DNA from: Jiulongibacter sediminis
GTDB taxonomy: Bacteria; Bacteroidota; Bacteroidia; Cytophagales; Spirosomataceae
DNA length: 64,000 bases
Direction of reading: 5' to 3'
NCBI RefSeq assembly: GCF_001306455.1
Contig: NZ_LGTQ01000015.1
Coordinates: 124,001 to 188,000 of the forward strand
The notes beneath the pieces are model-generated. The model was given only the letters and a program-made list of their open reading frames with translations, was not told the DNA's origin and did no database searches. Below are positions 1 through 9,057 of the stretch, piece by piece. How positions within the stretch are numbered: position 1 is the stretch's first letter; the number at the start of each line of letters is the position of its first letter. A program made the translations under genes and the position numbers.

Positions 1-1048
1 CCGGTCTTCTCTCGGCATCGTATGCTTTTAGAGCTTCTGTCACATTTTCTTCATTTTGAAGACATTCTACGATGTACTCGGCATCCAGTATGGCCTGTGA
101 AGCACCGTTTGAGCCGATTGGGTACATGGGGTGTGCTGCATCTCCCAATAGCGTAACGCGGCCAAAAGACCATTGCTCCAGCGGATTTCTGTCAGACATT
201 GGGAATTCATAAACTCCGTCGGCATCCTCCACCATTTTCTTTACATCCACCCAGTCGAAAACCCAGTTTTTATACGTTTCTACCAATCTTTCTTGATCAG
301 CACGGCGATTCCAGTCCCGGGCGGTAAGTTTTGATTTGCCTTCTTTCAGGTTACCCACCCAGTTCATCAATACCTCACCATTTTCATCCGGCTTGCTGAT
401 TGGGTAGGCTACCATTTTTTGCTTCAGGCTACCAATCATGACCATTGATCGGCCATTCAGAAAAGGTTTCATTCGTGTGGTGCCACGGTAAAGCACATTC
501 TCAGAATATACCGGCGGGCCTTCGTTGGGGTAAAGTTGTTTTCTTACCACCGAGTTGATACCATCGGCACCAATCAAAAGATCTGCCTTTTCAGTGTGTA
601 CAATTTCACCGGTATCTTTATCTTCAAAGTAGGCTGTCACACCATTTTCATCCTGCTCAAATAGGCTCAAATGGTGATTAACCTGAATGGAGTTTTCTCC
701 CAATCTTTCCAGTGTTTCATCAAACAAAAGCATTTGAAGCTGACCCCGGTGAAGAGAAAATTGCGGCCACTTCAGTCCGGCATTCCGGCCACGGGGCTCA
801 GACCAAAATTGCTGCCCGAAGCGGTTAAAATACACCAGGTCGCTGGTTTCAACGGCCCATTCGGCAATTTTTTCCTGCAGCCCTAAATTCGTCAGAACCC
901 TTACACAATGAGGGAGCGTGTTAATGCCTACGCCGAGTGGTTTAATTTCTTTGACAGACTCAAAAACCTTCACTTCAAATCCCGCTTCATGTAGACTCAG
1001 GGCCGCGGTGAGCCCCCCGATGCCTGCACCGGCAATTATAATTTTCAT
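1..1048 (-). CDS. FAD-dependent monooxygenase, PhzS-like (3' end outside window)
   Basis: Reading leftward from the ATG at 1048, about 349 codons are visible before the window edge, so the C-terminus is missing. The N-terminus has the Rossmann FAD motif GAGIGG followed by LTAAL. Further on are the GADGINS segment and, near the edge, GDAAHPMYPIGSNGASQA, the second FAD-binding motif of class A flavin monooxygenases (PF01494). The GSNGASQA version is typical of PhzS-like flavin-dependent oxidoreductases. The family hydroxylates aromatic or related ring substrates with NAD(P)H and O2; the substrate here is unknown. It starts 5 bases after the stop of the acyl-CoA dehydrogenase at 1054-2760, so the two are probably cotranscribed. 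Confidence 0.85.
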   Translation of the reverse strand, partial: MKIIIAGAGIGGLTAALSLHEAGFEVKVFESVKEIKPLGVGINTLPHCVRVLTNLGLQEKIAEWAVETSDLVYFNRFGQQFWSEPRGRNAGLKWPQFSLHRGQLQMLLFDETLERLGENSIQVNHHLSLFEQDENGVTAYFEDKDTGEIVHTEKADLLIGADGINSVVRKQLYPNEGPPVYSENVLYRGTTRMKPFLNGRSMVMIGSLKQKMVAYPISKPDENGEVLMNWVGNLKEGKSKLTARDWNRRADQERLVETYKNWVFDWVDVKKMVEDADGVYEFPMSDRNPLEQWSFGRVTLLGDAAHPMYPIGSNGASQAILDAEYIVECLQNEENVTEALKAYDAERRP

Positions 1049-1053
1049 TGATC

Positions 1054-2760
1054 TTAAACTGTGATTTTGTTCTCTTTTAGAAGAATTTCGCTCAAATATA
1101 AGCACTTCGTGAACTCGTACCTGAAGAAATAACCTATGGTTTGCTTAAATGACTCGTTGAATTCCGTATCCATTTGTTCAGTGGCCAGACTCATTTTAAG
1201 CCATTGCCAGCCGACACAAATGAGGCTGAGAAATTCAGTATAGAGTGTGGCATCAGCCAAGAGCTCTGTTGGGTTTTGTTTGCTCAGCAAAGTGGAGGTT
1301 ACCTGTTGGAGTTTCTTAAAAGACGTCTCAAAATCTCTTTTGAAAAGACAGGAGTCATTTAAATGACTAAGTGTTTTCTCAATTTCTGCCCGCAATAACT
1401 GAAAAGGGGCTCCACCGTTAACCTGCACCTGTCGGCCAAGTACAGCCTGAGCCTGAATACCGTTGGTTCCTTCATAAATGCTTAAAATGCGAACATCACG
1501 AGCCATTTGTTCCAGAGGAAAATCAGAGGTATATCCATAACCACCGAGTACCTGAAGTCCTTCGTTAACAGAGTGGTAACCCTGATCAGAGCCGTAAAAT
1601 TTACAGACGGGAGTGAGGAGTTCTGTAAGAGCTGCATATTTCTCTATCTCTTTGCCGGCTTTTTGCCAGTCGAGGTAACTGTAAACCTGAATAAACAGAG
1701 CCAGTCCTCCCTCATGAATGGCTTTTTGCTTTAGCAACATTCGCTTCACATCAGGGTGCTCTGCAATCAGCACATTCTCGTTCCCACCCGGTATACGCCC
1801 CTGCTTACGCTCATGAGCGTATTGATTTGAAGTATAATAAGCAGCTGAAGAAAGAGCCAACCCGGTAAGACCAACTCCCAACCTCGACGAATTCATCATT
1901 TTGAACATTTGGGGAAGGCCCTGATTGGGTTTTCCCAAAAGATAGCCCGTGCATTTGCCCTCAGCCCCAAAAGCGAGATGCACAGCCGGAGTGGCTTTCT
2001 GTCCCATTTTATGAAAAAGCCCGATCGTTTTTACATCGTTTGATTCAGAACAGTTCTTCGGGTTGTTCTTGGGAACAATGAATAGCGAAATGCCCTTTGC
2101 CCCGGCCGGAGCTCCATCAATTCGGGCTAGTACGAGATGAATGATATTCTCGGTAATGTCATGGTCACCCGCTGAAATAAAGATTTTCTGTCCGTCTATT
2201 TTGTAAGTGCCATCGTTTTGAGGAGTGGCCTTAGTGTTGATTTCTGCCAGTGAGCTTCCGGCCTGTGGTTCAGTAAGGCACATGGTGCCCATCCAATTGG
2301 CGGTAAGCATTTTCGAAATATAGGTTTCCTTTTGTTCAGTGGTTCCGAAAGAATTGATCAGTTTCACACAGCCCGAGAGGAGGTCGGTGTACATGGGGAA
2401 ACTGTTGCTGTGGCAAAGTTCAATAAAAGCAGCGGCACCGGCCACAGATTCCGGAAGTTGAGAGCCTCCAACTTCTTCCGGAAAAGTTGCAGAAAGCAAC
2501 CCGCTCTCAGCCTGACTTTTGACAAAGCCATGTACTCCGGGATGTACCTTTACTTCGCCATTTTCGTAATTGGCCTCTTTCTGGTCTGAATCAACAAAAT
2601 GGGGTTCAATTTCTTTTTGAGCAATCTCAAAGGCGGTATCGAGTACCATGTCGGCAGTTTCCCGGTCATGGCCTGAAAAGTACTCTTCCTTCAGTAATTC
2701 CGGAAGGTCTGAAACCTCATGAAGAAGGAAATCAATATGTTTTCTTGAGAATAGAGTCAC
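1054..2760 (-). CDS. acyl-CoA dehydrogenase (DmdC/FadE-like, long form)
   Basis: A 568-residue flavoprotein, the usual length of the long acyl-CoA dehydrogenases with an extra C-terminal domain. It has an N-terminal helical domain, then MCLTEPQAGSSL, the signature of the middle domain. The C-terminal flavin domain contains GGYGYTSDFPLEQMARD and the catalytic segment SIYEGTNGIQAQAVLGR, whose glutamate is the expected base. A further helical tail resembles the acetyl-CoA dehydrogenase C-terminal-like domain. It would oxidise an acyl-CoA to the 2-enoyl-CoA and pass electrons to ETF in the cytoplasm. The monooxygenase follows after 5 bases. Family is secure; the acyl substrate cannot be read from sequence. 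Confidence 0.93.
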   Translation of the reverse strand: MTLFSRKHIDFLLHEVSDLPELLKEEYFSGHDRETADMVLDTAFEIAQKEIEPHFVDSDQKEANYENGEVKVHPGVHGFVKSQAESGLLSATFPEEVGGSQLPESVAGAAAFIELCHSNSFPMYTDLLSGCVKLINSFGTTEQKETYISKMLTANWMGTMCLTEPQAGSSLAEINTKATPQNDGTYKIDGQKIFISAGDHDITENIIHLVLARIDGAPAGAKGISLFIVPKNNPKNCSESNDVKTIGLFHKMGQKATPAVHLAFGAEGKCTGYLLGKPNQGLPQMFKMMNSSRLGVGLTGLALSSAAYYTSNQYAHERKQGRIPGGNENVLIAEHPDVKRMLLKQKAIHEGGLALFIQVYSYLDWQKAGKEIEKYAALTELLTPVCKFYGSDQGYHSVNEGLQVLGGYGYTSDFPLEQMARDVRILSIYEGTNGIQAQAVLGRQVQVNGGAPFQLLRAEIEKTLSHLNDSCLFKRDFETSFKKLQQVTSTLLSKQNPTELLADATLYTEFLSLICVGWQWLKMSLATEQMDTEFNESFKQTIGYFFRYEFTKCLYLSEILLKENKITV

Positions 2761-2847
2761 CTTGGTTGCCTTTTAAAAGGAAGGCCCTGACAATGGCAAA
2801 TAAGTGAAAAGGGGAGAAGCCCACCGAAGCAGGCATCTCCGCACAGG

Positions 2848-3810
2848 TTATAATTTAGGGTTTAAAAACTTTGCACTCCGGTCAAGAGCAACTTCCGGGT
2901 TGGCTACCATATCCTGTTCTACAAAGAAATGTTCAACGCCGACCTCTTTCGCTTTATTGACAATACCGACAAGGTCAAGTACTCCATCGCCGGCAGAAGC
3001 CATGAGCGGGAACATCCCTAACCATTCATTCATTCCTCCACCGTCACCGGCAAATTCTTTTTTCTCCGTCATATCTTTCAAATGAAGCATTTTGTAACGG
3101 TTCGGGTATTTGGTCAGATACTCAATTGGGTCTGCACCACCACAGGTTGTCCAGAAAATATCCATTTCAAAAAAGACCAGATCAGGGTCTGTGCCTTCCA
3201 GTAATATTTCGAGTGGCACTATGTCATTTTCCCATGGTTTGATTCCATACCCATGATTATGATAACCAAATTTAACCCCGTTTTCCTTGGCTGAAGCTCC
3301 AATCTTATTAAAGGTCTCAGCCATTCGCTTATAATCGTCTAATGTTTTTCTTCGATCATCCGGAATAGCCGGAAGTGTAACGTATTGATGTCCCATAATG
3401 GCCGAAGCTTCACCAAGCTTATCCATATGGTTCTCGAGTGTGTCTAAATCGGTATGCGTTCCGGGAGTACTTAAACCGTGGTCGTCCAATACCTTTTTAA
3501 CTTCTTTGGCTGTTCTACCGAAATATCCGGAACCGGAGAATCCAAGCATTTTACCTGCTTCAGCCCAACTCTTCAGATTACTCTCAGCACTGAAAGGGAA
3601 AGGGCCATAGAGTTCGAGCTCTTTATATCCTAAAGACTGTAATAGTTTTATGCCGCCAAGGAAGTCTTCAGACAATAATTTTGGAATTGAAAAAAGCTGA
3701 ATTCCCAATTTATTTTCTTTCTTCAGCATGGCCAGAACTTGATCCATAGGTGTTAATGCTGCGGCAGTAGCCAAACCAGCTGTTTTTATAAAATTTCTTC
3801 TTGTGATCAT
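2848..3810 (-). CDS. secreted sugar phosphate isomerase/epimerase (xylose-isomerase-like TIM barrel)
   Basis: 320 residues. The N-terminus MITRRNFIKTAG is a Tat-type signal (RRNFIK), followed by an alanine-rich hydrophobic stretch, so export to the periplasm is expected. The rest is an AP-endonuclease-2/xylose-isomerase-like TIM barrel (PF01261), with FGYHNHGYG in the middle and FFVEQD near the end supplying metal-ligand-type residues. Exported members in Bacteroidota often accompany Gfo/Idh dehydrogenases in oxidised-sugar (3-keto-glycoside) routes; that role is inferred here from the Gfo/Idh gene upstream on the same strand. A strong hairpin terminator lies between the two, so this gene may have its own promoter or depend on readthrough. 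Confidence 0.85.
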   Translation of the reverse strand: MITRRNFIKTAGLATAAALTPMDQVLAMLKKENKLGIQLFSIPKLLSEDFLGGIKLLQSLGYKELELYGPFPFSAESNLKSWAEAGKMLGFSGSGYFGRTAKEVKKVLDDHGLSTPGTHTDLDTLENHMDKLGEASAIMGHQYVTLPAIPDDRRKTLDDYKRMAETFNKIGASAKENGVKFGYHNHGYGIKPWENDIVPLEILLEGTDPDLVFFEMDIFWTTCGGADPIEYLTKYPNRYKMLHLKDMTEKKEFAGDGGGMNEWLGMFPLMASAGDGVLDLVGIVNKAKEVGVEHFFVEQDMVANPEVALDRSAKFLNPKL

Positions 3811-3936
3811 AGGTTAATGTCTTACGAGGAGACAATAATACTAAGAAAACAGGATTTGACTGTAATATTTGACTTTATGTTTTAAAATATCATGATAGTG
3901 CTCCTCCGGTTCTGTAGTGATACAGTAAGGTAAGGT

Positions 3937-3972
3937 CAAAAAAAGAGGCAGCCTTTTGCGAAGGCTGCCTCT
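3937..3972 (-). terminator. intrinsic terminator after the Gfo/Idh gene
   Basis: A perfect 12-bp inverted repeat, AGAGGCAGCCTT / AAGGCTGCCTCT, encloses a 5-base loop. On the minus strand a run of T follows. It sits 20 bases past the stop of the Gfo/Idh gene and before the isomerase gene. Confidence 0.85.
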
Positions 3973-3992
3973 CACTATACTCCCTATTGAAG

Positions 3993-5390
3993 TCAGGATT
4001 TTAATTTCATTTTCACAGGGTCCCAATGAATGATTTTCTTTTGAAGATAACTCTCATTGCAGGACAGTGACGGAGCCGCAGCCCTGAAACCAAAAGTTGC
4101 ATCTTCCACGACTTTGCCTCCTGTTCTTACGGCGTCAAAGAAGTTTGTGAAGTGATCAAGGTGATCGCTGTAACCTTGCGGTACTTTGAATACGATATCT
4201 TCTTTCTCCGGACGCCTTTTCTGGGCTTCTGTCCATTTTGCATCGTACTCGGCCTGCATTTCTTTTTGTAGTTTTTCAGAGAAGGTGAAAACGGAATCAT
4301 AGCCACCAAAGCCCGGAGCTTCAGGCATAATACTGTGGGTAACCTTCAGGTTGTTTCCCTGTATATCAATAACACCCTCAGATCCCACAAATTTTAAGGC
4401 GTGTTGTCCTCCGGTACCACTAACAAAGTTCACCTGTAGGGTCATCTGAAATGAAGGGTGCTCTGGAGAGTCAGGATATTGCATTACGCCGGACATCACA
4501 TCAGGCAGGTTTCGGCCGTCTTTCCAATAGCTTAATTGACCTGTACTGTAGATGCTTTCTGGACCCAGTGAATTGGTGATAAAATGAGTTCCACTTAGGA
4601 GGTGAATAAAAAGGTCGCCGGCTACACCCGTACCGACTTCTTTGAAGGCTCTCCACCAGAAAAACTTTTTCGGGTCATAGGCCAGTTTATTAGTGGCTTC
4701 AATGAAGGTTTCCCAGTCCAGCGTTTCAGGACTTGCGTCTTTTGGGATCGTATACTCCCAGGCTCCGATGGAACTTTGACGGTCATACACAGCATTGACC
4801 ATATTCAGATTCCCGATTTCGCCTGCGGCCAAAAGTTCTTTTGCTTTGGCATAACCAATACTACTTACCCGCTGACTCCCTACCATAAGAACTTTGCCTG
4901 ATTTGTTCTGGGCATCAATAACTGCTTTACCCTGACCAATTTTATACACCATTGGCTTTTCAACATATACATGTTTGCCTTTGGCCAAAGCATCTAATAT
5001 CATTTGATAGTGCCAGATGTCGGTAGTGGCGATAATGACAGCGTCGATATCTGATCTGTCAAGAAGGTCTTTGTAATTTCGGGTAACAAAAAGATCCTTA
5101 CCGTGGGTTTCCAGAGCGTTTTGAATTCGGCCTGTGTAAAGATCGCAAATGCCGGCCAGCTCCACTCCGGGAACTTTGAGAGCTGTATTGAGGTCAATAT
5201 GACCCTGAACTCCATAACCAATTACACCCACCCGTATTTTATCTGCTGAGCTTATTTTACGCTCATAGAAGAGCATGCGTTCCTCCGCTTTATGGGCAGC
5301 AGCCAAAGAGGCAAGCGGAGTGGCGGCTGATACCAAGGTGGTAGCTCCTATTTTTTGGAGAAAATTTCTTCTTGTTGACTTCTCTGACAT
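3993..5390 (-). CDS. Gfo/Idh/MocA family oxidoreductase with Tat signal
   Basis: 465 residues. STRRNFLQKIG at the start is a Tat-type signal, followed by an alanine-rich segment up to about residue 35. A Rossmann domain begins at VGVIGYGVQG (G58, G60, G63), and YVEKPMVYK holds the EKP motif whose lysine is catalytic in this family. The C-terminal half is the Gfo/Idh alpha-beta domain, with WWRAFKEVGTGVAGDLFIHL in the region that faces the active site. It is likely an NAD(P)-dependent periplasmic sugar or glycoside dehydrogenase. Some exported relatives act on glycosides by retaining hydrolysis; this one cannot be assigned. It diverges from the three-repeat gene at 5653, and a palindromic operator lies in the shared upstream region. 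Confidence 0.9.
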   Translation of the reverse strand: MSEKSTRRNFLQKIGATTLVSAATPLASLAAAHKAEERMLFYERKISSADKIRVGVIGYGVQGHIDLNTALKVPGVELAGICDLYTGRIQNALETHGKDLFVTRNYKDLLDRSDIDAVIIATTDIWHYQMILDALAKGKHVYVEKPMVYKIGQGKAVIDAQNKSGKVLMVGSQRVSSIGYAKAKELLAAGEIGNLNMVNAVYDRQSSIGAWEYTIPKDASPETLDWETFIEATNKLAYDPKKFFWWRAFKEVGTGVAGDLFIHLLSGTHFITNSLGPESIYSTGQLSYWKDGRNLPDVMSGVMQYPDSPEHPSFQMTLQVNFVSGTGGQHALKFVGSEGVIDIQGNNLKVTHSIMPEAPGFGGYDSVFTFSEKLQKEMQAEYDAKWTEAQKRRPEKEDIVFKVPQGYSDHLDHFTNFFDAVRTGGKVVEDATFGFRAAAPSLSCNESYLQKKIIHWDPVKMKLKS

Positions 5391-5525
5391 GACGAGTTGA
5401 TGATTAAGGTTAGGAATGAAAATCGGTCAGTTATCTGGCAATATACAAACGGGAGAGAATAGTGTTTCTACAGATTTAGCTATTTGCTGTTAGTTTGTTG
5501 ACCAAAACAGGTAGTAAAAAGGCCA

Positions 5526-5558
5526 AATTCTATTGTCTACTTTGTAGACAATAGAATT
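5526..5558. promoter_or_regulatory. large perfect palindrome, probable Nudix-regulator operator (site 1)
   Basis: Arms AATTCTATTGTCTAC and GTAGACAATAGAATT pair without mismatch around 3 bases. The core TATTGTCTA-N5-TAGACAATA occurs again at 27641-27669, next to the Nudix-type regulator at 26834. It lies 95 bases before the ATG of the three-repeat gene and 136 bases before the divergent Gfo/Idh gene, so it could control either or both. Confidence 0.75.
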
Positions 5559-5652
5559 CTGTTTAAGTTTGAGGTGTTCAGAAAGTGTGAGTAATCTTAT
5601 TTATATTGCTTTACCAATTCTGACTAGTTATAAACACTTTAACCTATTTGAA

Positions 5653-6615
5653 ATGAAAAAAATAACAACCTTCCTTCTTTTTTGTCTATCGCTATCGGCC
5701 ATTGGCCAGATTTCAGATGATTCAGATGACTTCTTTGCCGGTAAATGGAATATTAATGTTTTCGGTACACCTCAGGGAGATGTCAACATCACAGCTGACC
5801 TGAAAAGAGTAGACGGTGAACTCACAGGTACTTTAGAAACTGATGCTGCTGAAAGCTTAATCACGATTACAGAAATTGAGGAAAAGCAGGATGCCATCGA
5901 TATCGCCTTTTTTGCACAGGGCTATGACTTAGTTTTAAGTTTAAAAAAGGTAGATGATGACCATCTGGAGGGATCTATGATGGATATGTTTGATGCCAAA
6001 GCCGAGCGAATAATCGAGCTTGATTTCTTCGTTGGTGAATGGACTGTAAACGTACATGATACCCCTCAGGGAGATATTGAGATCATTGCTGATTTGTACC
6101 GCGAAGGTGATATGTTGACCGGGACATTGACCAGCACCACGGAGTCTGAGCCCATTCAAATCCGTGATGTGGAGGAAACTGAGACCAGTATTGCCATTGA
6201 CTTTTTTGCTCAGGGCTATGATCTCGTTCTGAACTTAAAAAAGGTGGATGAAGATCATTTGGAGGGTGATTTGTCGGATATGTTTAATGCAGAAGCAGAG
6301 CGTATCAAAGAGGCAGAGGATTTTTTTGCCGGCGACTGGGAGCTTGAGTTTATTGGTACACCAAACGGAGATGCGAAGATGCTGATGTCATTAAGCAGAA
6401 ATGACGACACCCTTATCGGGAATTTAACACCTATGGGTCAGGAAGGAGACGAAATCATGATTACAGACATTAACGAAGAGGAAAGTTCTATAGAAATTTT
6501 CTTCTCTGCTCAGGGTTATGATGTGAGTGTAATGCTTGAAAAAGTGGACGACAATAAGCTTTCAGGCAGTCTGATGGATATGTTCGATGCCAAAGCTCGA
6601 AGAGTGGCGAAATAA
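5653..6615 (+). CDS. secreted protein of three GTPQGD repeats, family not recognised
   Basis: 320 residues from the ATG at 5653. An upstream in-frame start at 5569 exists, but the residues it adds are not signal-like, whereas MKKITTFLLFCLSLSAIGQ is a good signal peptide. The mature protein is three copies of a repeat of about 95 residues, beginning near residues 26, 124 and 223. Each runs DFF.G.W, then GTPQGD (GTPNGD in copy 3), then an L..L.G.L strand, an IE/DI.F.AQGYD segment, and ends DMFDAKA.R or similar. This reads as an all-beta, lipocalin-like fold, but that is inference. The same repeat occurs twice at the C-terminus of the protein at 27720. A large palindrome lies upstream; a GH79 gene follows after 24 bases. 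Confidence 0.85.
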   Translation: MKKITTFLLFCLSLSAIGQISDDSDDFFAGKWNINVFGTPQGDVNITADLKRVDGELTGTLETDAAESLITITEIEEKQDAIDIAFFAQGYDLVLSLKKVDDDHLEGSMMDMFDAKAERIIELDFFVGEWTVNVHDTPQGDIEIIADLYREGDMLTGTLTSTTESEPIQIRDVEETETSIAIDFFAQGYDLVLNLKKVDEDHLEGDLSDMFNAEAERIKEAEDFFAGDWELEFIGTPNGDAKMLMSLSRNDDTLIGNLTPMGQEGDEIMITDINEEESSIEIFFSAQGYDVSVMLEKVDDNKLSGSLMDMFDAKARRVAK

Positions 6616-6639
6616 ACCCTAACGGTAAATTCTAAAAAG

Positions 6640-8154
6640 ATGAAATTCAAAGTTGCTCTTTCAGGCCTTCTGTTTTTTGCACTTCAGAGTGCTTTTTCGC
6701 AATCCATTGATCTCAAAACCATGCCTCATATTGGTTCAGTAGATGAGCGGTATCAATCCTATAATATTGAAATGTGTGAGGTGATAGGAGGAGACTTTTG
6801 GGTGCCTTATCATCTGCTTGATTCTGTCATGAAGCACTCTGGAAAAACCGGTTTTGCTGCCCTGAAATGGAAAATTGAGCCGATCAATTTGTATGAACAA
6901 AAGTTAAGAAATCTGGCGAAAGCTCTGGGTCCTGCCTATGTGAGAGTGAGTGGTACCTGGGCCAATGACGTCTATTTTCAGAATAATGATGAACCAGTAA
7001 TGCAGAGTGCTCCGGAAGGATTTAATAACATTTTGACACGAGCTCAGTGGAAAGGTGTTATTGATTATGTAAAAGCTGTGGATGGCAAGCTGGTCACTTC
7101 ATTTCCAATAAGTGATGGGATGCATAATGCCGATGGGAGCTACAAGACAGATCAGGTGAAGGCTTTGATTGATTATACAAAATCAATTGATGGGGAAATT
7201 ACTTCAGCCGAAATGTTTAATGAACCAACTCTGGCAAGCCATGGGAGTGCACCCAAAGGATATAATGCAAGCTGGTATGCCCGGGATTTTAATACTTTCT
7301 CAAAGTTTGTTAAGTCATATTATCCTGAGATGGAAATCTCAGGTCCGGGAGCTGTGGGAGAAGGTGGGGTATTGACCACAGGCAATTCAGCAGGAATTGA
7401 GTTCGACCTGCCAACGGATGAGCTTATGTCAAAATTGCCGGAGAAACCGTTTGAGGTTTTCACCTATCACTATTACGGAGGTGTTTCAAAACGCTGCGGA
7501 GGTAATCAAACCCCGGAAAGTGTTCTGACTGAAGACTGGCTCAGCAAGACCGAAAAAGGTCTTCGTTTTTACCTTGAGTCCAGAGATGAATATACCCCTG
7601 GAGCACCCATCTGGCTTAATGAAACGGCTGAAGCAGCCTGCGGCGGAGACCCTTTAGCGGCGACATATGTTGATGTTTTCAGGTATCTGGAGCAGCTCGG
7701 CCGACTTGCTAAAATGGGTGTTCAAAGTGTGATGCATAATACACTCGCCAGAAGTGAATATGCTTTGCTTGAACACGATACCCATGAGCCTCGTCCTAAT
7801 TATTGGGCCGCTTTATTGTGGGGAGAATTGATGGGCACCGAAGTTTATGATGCCGGTACTCTTAGCCTGGGCGTTGATATGTTTGTTCATAATATAAAGG
7901 GAAATGAGAACGGCAGAACGCTGCTCATTCTTAATACTACAGAAGAAGAGGCTACGGTTAATTTGCCGGGCAGAGGCAAAAAATACCTATTGACCGCAGA
8001 GGAATTATTAACCAAAAAGGTCAAACTGAACGGTACAGAACTAAACCTTGTCAATGGTATCGAAGTACCCGAATTAAAAGGTCAGAAAGTGAAGGGAGGT
8101 GCTATGAGTTTGCCAGCCAGAAGTGTCCTATTTGTGACCATCGATAAAATTTAA
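6640..8154 (+). CDS. GH79-family glycoside hydrolase (beta-glucuronidase/heparanase-like), secreted
   Basis: 504 residues with the signal peptide MKFKVALSGLLFFALQSAFSQ. The clan GH-A fold is indicated by MFNEPTL, where E195 is the expected acid/base. The segment WLNETAEAACGGDPLAATY supplies the nucleophile E328 and closely matches the GETSSAYGGGAP region of heparanase. MGVQSVMHNTL follows, as in heparanases. A C-terminal beta domain of about 90 residues completes the usual GH79 architecture. The likely activity is release of beta-linked glucuronic acid, or endo-cleavage next to it, in the periplasm or outside the cell. It sits between the three-repeat gene and an SDR, and a rhamnosidase follows, which fits glucuronate/rhamnose-containing glycans. 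Confidence 0.85.
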   Translation: MKFKVALSGLLFFALQSAFSQSIDLKTMPHIGSVDERYQSYNIEMCEVIGGDFWVPYHLLDSVMKHSGKTGFAALKWKIEPINLYEQKLRNLAKALGPAYVRVSGTWANDVYFQNNDEPVMQSAPEGFNNILTRAQWKGVIDYVKAVDGKLVTSFPISDGMHNADGSYKTDQVKALIDYTKSIDGEITSAEMFNEPTLASHGSAPKGYNASWYARDFNTFSKFVKSYYPEMEISGPGAVGEGGVLTTGNSAGIEFDLPTDELMSKLPEKPFEVFTYHYYGGVSKRCGGNQTPESVLTEDWLSKTEKGLRFYLESRDEYTPGAPIWLNETAEAACGGDPLAATYVDVFRYLEQLGRLAKMGVQSVMHNTLARSEYALLEHDTHEPRPNYWAALLWGELMGTEVYDAGTLSLGVDMFVHNIKGNENGRTLLILNTTEEEATVNLPGRGKKYLLTAEELLTKKVKLNGTELNLVNGIEVPELKGQKVKGGAMSLPARSVLFVTIDKI

Positions 8155-8160
8155 AAACGG

Positions 8161-8967
8161 ATGATAGTAAACCAAAAGACCATTTTACTTACTGGTGCCG
8201 GAAGCGGAATGGGCCGCGAAATGGCCCTTCTCTTGTTGAAAAAAGGAGCAAATGTAGCAGGTGTTGATATTCACCCCGATGCGTTGGCTGAGACACAAAG
8301 GCTTGGCGGTGTGGATGACTCCCGTTTTAAAGGTTTTGTGCTGGATATCACCAATAAGGAGAAAGTGGATGCTTTGCCAGCAGAAGTGATCGGTCATTTT
8401 GGTCAGGTCGATGGCCTGATCAATAATGCTGGCATTATTCAGAAATTCATTATGGTGAATGAGCTGGAGTTATCGGATATAGAACGGGTGATGAATGTCA
8501 ATTTTTACGGTCCTGTTTATTTTATAAAAGCGTTTCTTCCTCATTTGTTGAAAAGACCTGAAGGTCATCTTGTCAACATTTCCAGTATGGGTGGCTTTTT
8601 ACCCGTTCCCGGGCAAACAATTTATGGAGCTTCCAAGGCGGCAATTAAGTTATTGACTGAAGGTTTGTATTCAGAACTGGCCAAGACCAATGTCAAAGTA
8701 ACCGTGGTTTTTCCTGGGGCGATCCAAACCAATATTTCCGAAAATTCAGGTTTGAAAGCACCCTCTGCTGAGCAGGCTGAGAATTCAAAGTTTAAAGCAT
8801 TGCCAGCTCAAAAGGCGGCTGAAATCATTATCAAAGGGATGGAGGAAAATCAGTTCAGAGTTACTGTGGGGCCAGACGCCGGATTTCTTGACAAACTCTA
8901 CCGTTTGGCACCGAAATATGCAGCCAATTTTATCCGAAAAAAGATGGGTTCTTTGTTAAATCAGTAG
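8161..8967 (+). CDS. SDR-family NAD(P)-dependent oxidoreductase
   Basis: 268 residues of classical short-chain dehydrogenase. TGAGSGMG near residue 11 is the cofactor glycine motif, LINNAGI is the NNAG motif, and NISSM with YGASK gives the catalytic Ser-Tyr-Lys. No signal peptide is seen, so it is cytoplasmic. It starts 6 bases after the GH79 stop and is followed by a terminator, making it the last gene of the 5653-8967 operon. It might oxidise or reduce a sugar freed by the upstream enzymes, but SDR substrates cannot be read from motifs. Confidence 0.9.
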   Translation: MIVNQKTILLTGAGSGMGREMALLLLKKGANVAGVDIHPDALAETQRLGGVDDSRFKGFVLDITNKEKVDALPAEVIGHFGQVDGLINNAGIIQKFIMVNELELSDIERVMNVNFYGPVYFIKAFLPHLLKRPEGHLVNISSMGGFLPVPGQTIYGASKAAIKLLTEGLYSELAKTNVKVTVVFPGAIQTNISENSGLKAPSAEQAENSKFKALPAQKAAEIIIKGMEENQFRVTVGPDAGFLDKLYRLAPKYAANFIRKKMGSLLNQ

Positions 8968-8986
8968 AAGCCGGATGATGAATTTC

Positions 8987-9014
8987 AAGAGGTCGAACTT
9001 CGACCTCTTTTTTC
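8987..9014 (+). terminator. intrinsic terminator after the SDR
   Basis: Arms AAGAGGTCG and CGACCTCTT enclose AACTT and are followed by a run of six T. It ends the 5653-8967 unit and separates it from the rhamnosidase at 9058. Confidence 0.85.
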
Positions 9015-9057
9015 AGTATTATGTCTAACTTGCTTCGTATTACCCTATTGAAACCTT

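Noticed and set aside
3841-4026. Short open frame on the minus strand overlapping the Gfo/Idh end
   Set aside because: It runs through a terminator hairpin and has no recognisable content.
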